DNA of 64,000 nt from Pomphorhynchus laevis. Its lineage: Eukaryota > Acanthocephala > Palaeacanthocephala > Echinorhynchida > Pomphorhynchidae. Of this stretch, positions 59,446 to 64,000 are shown one piece after another (position 1 is the first letter of the stretch; the number at the start of each line of letters is the position of its first letter). The DNA lies in contig WNNJ02000535.1 in NCBI GenBank assembly GCA_012934845.2, forward strand, positions 1 to 64,000, written 5' to 3'. The position numbers and the translations under genes are program-made. The notes under the pieces are model-generated. The model saw only the letters and a list, made by a program, of their open reading frames with translations, was not told where the DNA came from and did not search any database.

Positions 59446-61047
59446 TTATCTAATCTTTCCGAATAGGTTTAATGCGCTATCCGGATGTTTCACTAACTTC
59501 GTTTTATGAAATATATTCCAAAATCGTAATGTTTCATCGCCAGCACCGGTGACAATTGATTCTCCATCTGGAGAACACGCCAGATAAAGTACTCTGTAAC
59601 TGTGTCCTGTAAGTTTGACAATTGGTTTCATGCTAGGGCATTTCCATACGATAATCTGGTTTTGGGAGTAGCCGTGTGTACTAACTAATTCATTTGAATG
59701 TCGCGACCAGGCCAAGTTACACACTTGAGAGCCTGTGTCAATGCTCTGAAGAGCTTGACCGGTAAGTGTATTCCAGAAACGGATGCATCTATCAGCGGTT
59801 CCACCACCAGATGCCAATAGACCAAATTGGTGCGGGCTCCACGCTATTGCCTTTACTGCAGCAATATGTTCTGAGTAAGTGTGCAATGGCGTGGAAGTAT
59901 TATTAGCACTCCACACAATTAGATGATTGTCATTGCCTCCAGAGGCCAGAAGCTGCTTGTCCGGTGACCATTTCAGTCCGCAAACCTCCTGTTTATGTGC
60001 TATTAACTTCCGATGAACAATCGAAGTTGTTCGTGTATTGGCAGTGGAATTATTTGTCAAAGCTCTAATATCTCGCACAAGTATACTTCTATCTCGACTG
60101 CCGGAGCAAATGCATGCGTCATTCCAGGCAAGCGCACCAACCCTTGCAGTGTGACCTGTTAGCATCGTCACTTGCTTGCTTGCAGCAACATCCCATATCT
60201 GTACAAATCCTCTAGTAGTACCTACAGAAATGTAGTCTCCGCGATCTGACCAGGAAACACTTGTGACAATGTCGGATACCGTACTTAGATCACAAAGTCT
60301 CGTAACAGCGCTAGTGGCTGCATTCCACAGATACACGCACGTGTTTAAGCCTACTGCCAGAAGATTGGTTGATGACCAATCTACTAAGTTTAAGTAAAAG
60401 TCATCAGCTAATTCTGGTGCATCTAAAACTTTAAACGGTGTTTTCTGGATTTTCCTAGACGGTTTTCTCGGGCTTCGCAATAGTTTTACGCTTGATGGAG
60501 ATAAGAGAGGTCCACTTTTTGAGTACGGGCTGTCACTCCCGTCATCAACACTGTTGCTAGTGGTAGATGATGGGCTATTAGCAATTATTGTCGCTCGGTT
60601 TTTTCTAGGTGAATCGTCATGAGCGTGTTCGTAATTGGTGCTAAACGCTAATACGCGATCGTCGTTAAAAAATTCATTGCAACTGTCTTCGGACGTTTGA
60701 CTGTTTAGAATCTCGTTTTGCAGCAAATTTTGATACACGTTTTCTTCTTTCTTCGTCTTTTTCGTTGGTGACATAAGCTGCTCAAACTCATCAACACCGT
60801 CGTCCGGTTCTATGTATATCCATCTATTTTTTGATCGTGCAGGAATAAATCGATCGTCTTGTATATCAATTTTCTTTCTCAAGTAATAACTTAACGGCCT
60901 TTTATTGGATTCGTAAGTTCTTTCGATGTTTCGGTCATTGTATTGTCGGTGAACCTTGGACTTTAACAAACGATTTGCATGGCTGTTATTTGCACCTAAC
61001 TTTACACTTGTGTGCCTCTTCAGTCTCTTTTCATAATCACCGTCCAT
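59446..61047 (-). CDS. fzr: Cdh1/fizzy-related, anaphase-promoting complex activator
   Basis: 533 codons, complete and intronless in the coding part. Cdh1/Fzr docks on the APC/C ubiquitin ligase and recruits D-box and KEN-box substrates (cyclins, Aurora, Polo) in late mitosis and G1. Visible: C-box DRFIPAR at residues 65-71; the NLLQNEIL motif at 107-114; basic SPRKPSRK at 192-199 and TPFKVLDAPEL at 203-213, both near-identical to fly and human Cdh1; then seven WD40 repeats (about 215-520), including GLNTCVYLWNA, HTARVGALAW and HGYSQNQIIVWK; and a C-terminal IR tail (532-533) for Cdc27. Candidate Cdk sites (SP/TP) cluster before the propeller. Unusual points are the longer N-terminus (C-box at 65, against about 45-50 in human) and an Asn/Thr-rich insertion in the propeller near residues 332-346. 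Cdh1 rather than Cdc20 by the SPRKP and C-terminal sequence. Confidence 0.97.
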   Translation of the reverse strand: MDGDYEKRLKRHTSVKLGANNSHANRLLKSKVHRQYNDRNIERTYESNKRPLSYYLRKKIDIQDDRFIPARSKNRWIYIEPDDGVDEFEQLMSPTKKTKKEENVYQNLLQNEILNSQTSEDSCNEFFNDDRVLAFSTNYEHAHDDSPRKNRATIIANSPSSTTSNSVDDGSDSPYSKSGPLLSPSSVKLLRSPRKPSRKIQKTPFKVLDAPELADDFYLNLVDWSSTNLLAVGLNTCVYLWNAATSAVTRLCDLSTVSDIVTSVSWSDRGDYISVGTTRGFVQIWDVAASKQVTMLTGHTARVGALAWNDACICSGSRDRSILVRDIRALTNNSTANTRTTSIVHRKLIAHKQEVCGLKWSPDKQLLASGGNDNHLIVWSANNTSTPLHTYSEHIAAVKAIAWSPHQFGLLASGGGTADRCIRFWNTLTGQALQSIDTGSQVCNLAWSRHSNELVSTHGYSQNQIIVWKCPSMKPIVKLTGHSYRVLYLACSPDGESIVTGAGDETLRFWNIFHKTKLVKHPDSALNLFGKIR

Positions 61048-61058
61048 TGGCAGTTTAG

Positions 61059-61078
61059 ACTATAAAAAAAGAAATTTG
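61059..61078 (-). promoter_or_regulatory. 3' splice-site-like signal before fzr start
   Basis: On the minus strand TTTCTTTTTTTATAG precedes the start codon, with the AG at 61061-61060, leaving a 12-base leader to ATG at 61047. It fits the acceptor of a 5'-UTR intron or of a trans-spliced leader. No donor or upstream exon can be identified. Confidence 0.45.
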
Positions 61079-61424
61079 GATAATTTATTGTAAATTCTAC
61101 TTTAAATTTATTTTTCAATTTTACTTTATAACAATAAGAAAATAATGGCAGTCATAAAAAGCCATGTAAATTACATAAAAATAAACAAAAATTTACTGAC
61201 ATATATCATTTATTTTTTCTTGCTAATAAGAATTATTCATTTGAAATTAAATTGATTTACATATTTGAAATTAGATTGAAAATGTGTAATTAGTTATTAA
61301 TATTAATTTAAAAGATCTTTAAATGTTAATATCATAAACATCTTCAATTAAAATTAGTAGTGACTATATATCAATTTTCAATCCAATTTAATTACATTTC
61401 GATATTACTAATTACATTTCGAAT

Positions 61425-61530
61425 TGACTAATAAGTAACAGACGATTTATCAAAATAAGGATTAGAGGTTATTAGGATGGACTGATATGTTATCATTTTT
61501 CGAACCCTATTCCTCACCAATAATACATGG
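61425..61530 (-). mobile_element. Penelope-like tail fragment
   Basis: AATTGACTAATAAGTAACAG, followed by sequence matching 55262-55360 with about 20% differences, is a diverged solo copy of the tail of P4 (same orientation) in the fzr upstream region. Confidence 0.65.
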
Positions 61531-61549
61531 TTTTAAATTCCACTAACGC

Positions 61550-61627
61550 GGAAAATGTAAACTTCTTCAAACTTTGGGCAGATGCAATCTTCCCAAAGTT
61601 CGAAAAGCAACATTTTTACATTTTGCC
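61550..61627 (+). ncRNA. Imperfect hairpin, pre-miRNA-like
   Basis: GGAAAATGTAAA pairs with TTTACATTTTGCC, and TTCAAACTTTGGG with CCCAAAGTTCGAA, around a 13-base loop. This gives an about 78-base hairpin with one internal loop. Shape and size suit a miRNA precursor, but a decayed inverted repeat is equally possible. Confidence 0.25.
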
Positions 61628-64000
61628 CATGATTCGTCCGACGTGCTCTTAAATTGTCCAGGCCTTTTTAAACAACGAGAGGAAGATAATGAACAAGATA
61701 AATGATCAATTAAACAATTTTTAGGACAAACTGGTTTTGTGTTACATTTTAAAAAAGTGTACGAGTTTAACTATTATTGAGGACCAAACAAAAGTAATAT
61801 TTACCTTAATCATTTCTGTGGATTATAATTCTTTAAATATTTCACTGCTAGCAAAATTACCGAAACTTGAAAAATTCTGGCTCACTGAAAAATTCCAATC
61901 TCTCATCACATGCCGAAAGTAGTATTCATGCAGCAACACGCATATCTCAAAACGCTGTCGGTATTTCACTCACTTGAAAGCAGCGGTAGAGGTTAAATAA
62001 AACATTACTCGATAAAGTTGTTTTAAAACTTTACGTTACCGATGAAATATTATCGCCTGATGAGATTAATCTTGTTTACTAAACGACGCGGCAGCGTTTC
62101 TTTTTTTACTTGGTAAAGTTTAATCTTATTTGATGAATTTCTAAATAAAAATATCTTATATACTTTTTATAACATGTGCTACTTGGCTATACACATACAG
62201 TGGCTCCTTAAGGATAATAGTTTCGTTATCGACGTGTCGTAAATAAAACAGGCTTATCGATTAAGGAGGATAAGGCATCCTCGTAAACAATGCCGTCTAA
62301 TTAAAATAAATCATTTTTTAATTATTATTTCAAATAATAATAAAATTTATAATTTATTAATCCTTTTTGCAATTGTCTCTTCGCCTTAAACTAAAAAAGA
62401 TGCGCAAACGTTGTAGTTTCGTTTTTATTTTGAACTATAGAAAAATTTGAAATTCATAAGCTCAGGTGTTTAATCTCTTTCAGGAGCTATTTCAAGCTCG
62501 TTTATGAGCTAACGGGCATATTTTACAATTAAAAGGGGGCATAAGAAGTCCAAATTAATGCGTCAATGCTTAAAACGGAAGTTTTAAGCATTTTTTCGAT
62601 GCTTGGTGGTAATTTCAACATTTTTCAGCCTTTACTCGGTATTTTAGCCACTCACTTAATATAATCTGTAATACTCAAAAGAATAATTCTACATTTTGTT
62701 TATTTCTAGTTGCCTTAAACTTACAATTAAAATTGCTGTTAAGAAGAAAAAAGAAATTTAGATGCAAAACTACTGTGTTTCTATTTCTAAAATCAAAACT
62801 TGTGCACACATTGATATTTTTCGACAATGTTTAATCCTTTGTCTTGCAAGACCAATTGAATGCCAATGCGTGCATTTGATGCACAAATGCATTAATATTC
62901 AAATGGCCTTGTAATTGATCGAACATTGCGATATAAATTGTGCATCAAATGCATTTGCGATCCAATAATAATATTAAACAATAATAAGTCAGCTAATCCA
63001 AAAATGTCGCAAAAGCCTTGCAAAAGTCAAATCGATATATCAATTTAATACGAATTTAAATTTTTAATAAGAAACACAATCATGTCGATATGCCACTTTA
63101 GCCTGAATTATCAACTTTATTTGAGCTATTTACGATAAAAATGTGATTGTTTATTTAAAAATAAGGTAGTAAAATCTAAAGTACACGTGAGATCAATTAC
63201 AATTTCGATTAATCTCGAGTACAATTTCGATCAGATAGATGGTTACTCCGATCCATTGAACGTACGTTTAATTCTTTTAATGGAAATATTCCCTAAAAAG
63301 CAATCAGGTGATTCACTCACATGATTAAATTCACTTGTGATATAAAATTGTTAAATAGAATTAAACAAAATGGTGAAGAGGTATTTTTATTATTTTACTT
63401 TCCGTTCTCGTTACCTCCCTGTCAATTAGAAAATCTATTACAAAAATGAAGAATTTCGCAATGCCAATTTTGCTTTTTTTAAGAATCTAGAGAATTATTG
63501 TTTTCTCTTCAGTAAACAACGAGTTACGAGAACTTTTTTGTTTAATGTGCGATGCGCTTTGCCACATATCGCACGTGTCTGTGCGTAACGTCGAGCATAG
63601 AAGAGTGGGCGAATATTACAAAAGAAACGAGAAATATTCGTACAAGCGCAATAAAAACCTCGACATAGTAAAAAGAGATTGCAAGTGCAGAGAGCATCGT
63701 TTACCTATTACGCATCACAATCGCGTATCAACGCCTCATTAGGAAAAGAGAGAGAGGTGTTTTCCAAAAACATCCCAAAAACACCCCAAACGAAAAAGAA
63801 TACGCTGACCTGACGATTCATTGGAAAATGCTATAATAAAATTTAGAGATTGTGTTTTTATGCACACTTCTTTATCAGCAAGAAATTGAATCGGGAAATA
63901 GAGGAGAAGAAGGCGACGAGTAAGAAAAATAGCAAAATGGAAAATATCTTCGCTAGAAGAGCAATTAATTATGTTTTGATAGTTTTCATTGTTTTTTCTA
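61628..64000. other. AT-rich flank without recognised gene
   Basis: Contains a 15-bp perfect inverted repeat at 62872-62886/62938-62952 (GCATTTGATGCACAA and complement, 51-base spacer). No exon, RNA or element could be supported. The 65-codon frame at 63545-63742 has no motif. Confidence 0.5.

Noticed and set aside
61737-61922. 61-codon open frame with a Leu-rich start
   Set aside because: Short, no motif, AT-rich context, no splice or promoter support.
63545-63742. 65-codon basic frame near the end
   Set aside because: Contains some Cys/His residues, but no recognisable zinc pattern, and reads like random sequence.

Overview
This looks like a stretch of an AT-rich invertebrate animal genome. 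About two thirds of it is mobile-element sequence, most of it decayed, around one clear host gene. That gene is an intact, intronless Cdh1/fizzy-related gene (fzr), an activator of the anaphase-promoting complex, on the minus strand at 59446-61047. A short, unrecognised but plausible 81-codon ORF lies 1 kb away on the plus strand (58183-58428). The two converge. Both have a 3'-splice-site-like AG 9-12 bases before the start codon, which would fit a 5'-UTR intron or a trans-spliced leader. I see no bacterial operons, rRNA or convincing functional tRNA. I could not narrow the phylum from sequence alone; nematode, flatworm, arthropod and others all remain open.

Layout: 1-0.8 kb is AT-rich and unassigned. 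0.8-2.2 kb is a minus-strand LINE reverse transcriptase. 2.3-5.4 kb is an old plus-strand CR1/L2-like LINE (family B). 5.8-6.4 kb is a small element with direct repeats at both ends. 7.0-9.95 kb is LINE family A, copy 1. 9.95-11.8 kb is AT-rich with a SINE candidate. 11.8-19.7 kb is a single copy of LINE A opened by two later insertions: a retroelement with a restriction-like endonuclease (element E, with an 8-bp target duplication) and a young 3' fragment of LINE B. 19.7-22.1 kb is AT-rich with a SINE-like unit and a terminal-inverted-repeat unit. 22.1-24.2 kb is a tandem cluster of Penelope-like RT copies. 24.7-26.4 kb is a minus-strand LINE. 26.9-29.2 kb is a Ty3/gypsy fossil. 29.2-33.4 kb is a long minus-strand LINE B next to a LINE A 3' end. 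33.4-37.3 kb is the best-preserved LINE A (copy 2), flanked by a 17-bp duplication. 37.4-38.9 kb holds gypsy and LINE scraps. 39.1-39.65 kb is a local non-coding repeat. 40.5-45.8 kb holds two nearly identical copies of a second restriction-endonuclease retroelement (D) around a plus-strand LINE (H). 46.3-48.9 kb is a second gypsy fossil bounded by short direct repeats. 49.9 kb carries a hAT-like end. 50.8-54.0 kb is LINE A copy 4. 55.1-56.1 kb is a reverse Penelope-like copy, followed by seven degenerate non-coding repeat units (56.4-57.8 kb). The fzr region and AT-rich flank follow.

The elements are the interest here. Insertions are nested, so relative ages can be read from the sequence. 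Two different retroelement families encode an RT followed by a zinc motif and a PD-(D/E)XK-like nuclease. Several near-perfect inverted duplications sit inside otherwise ordinary sequence, as expected from template switching.
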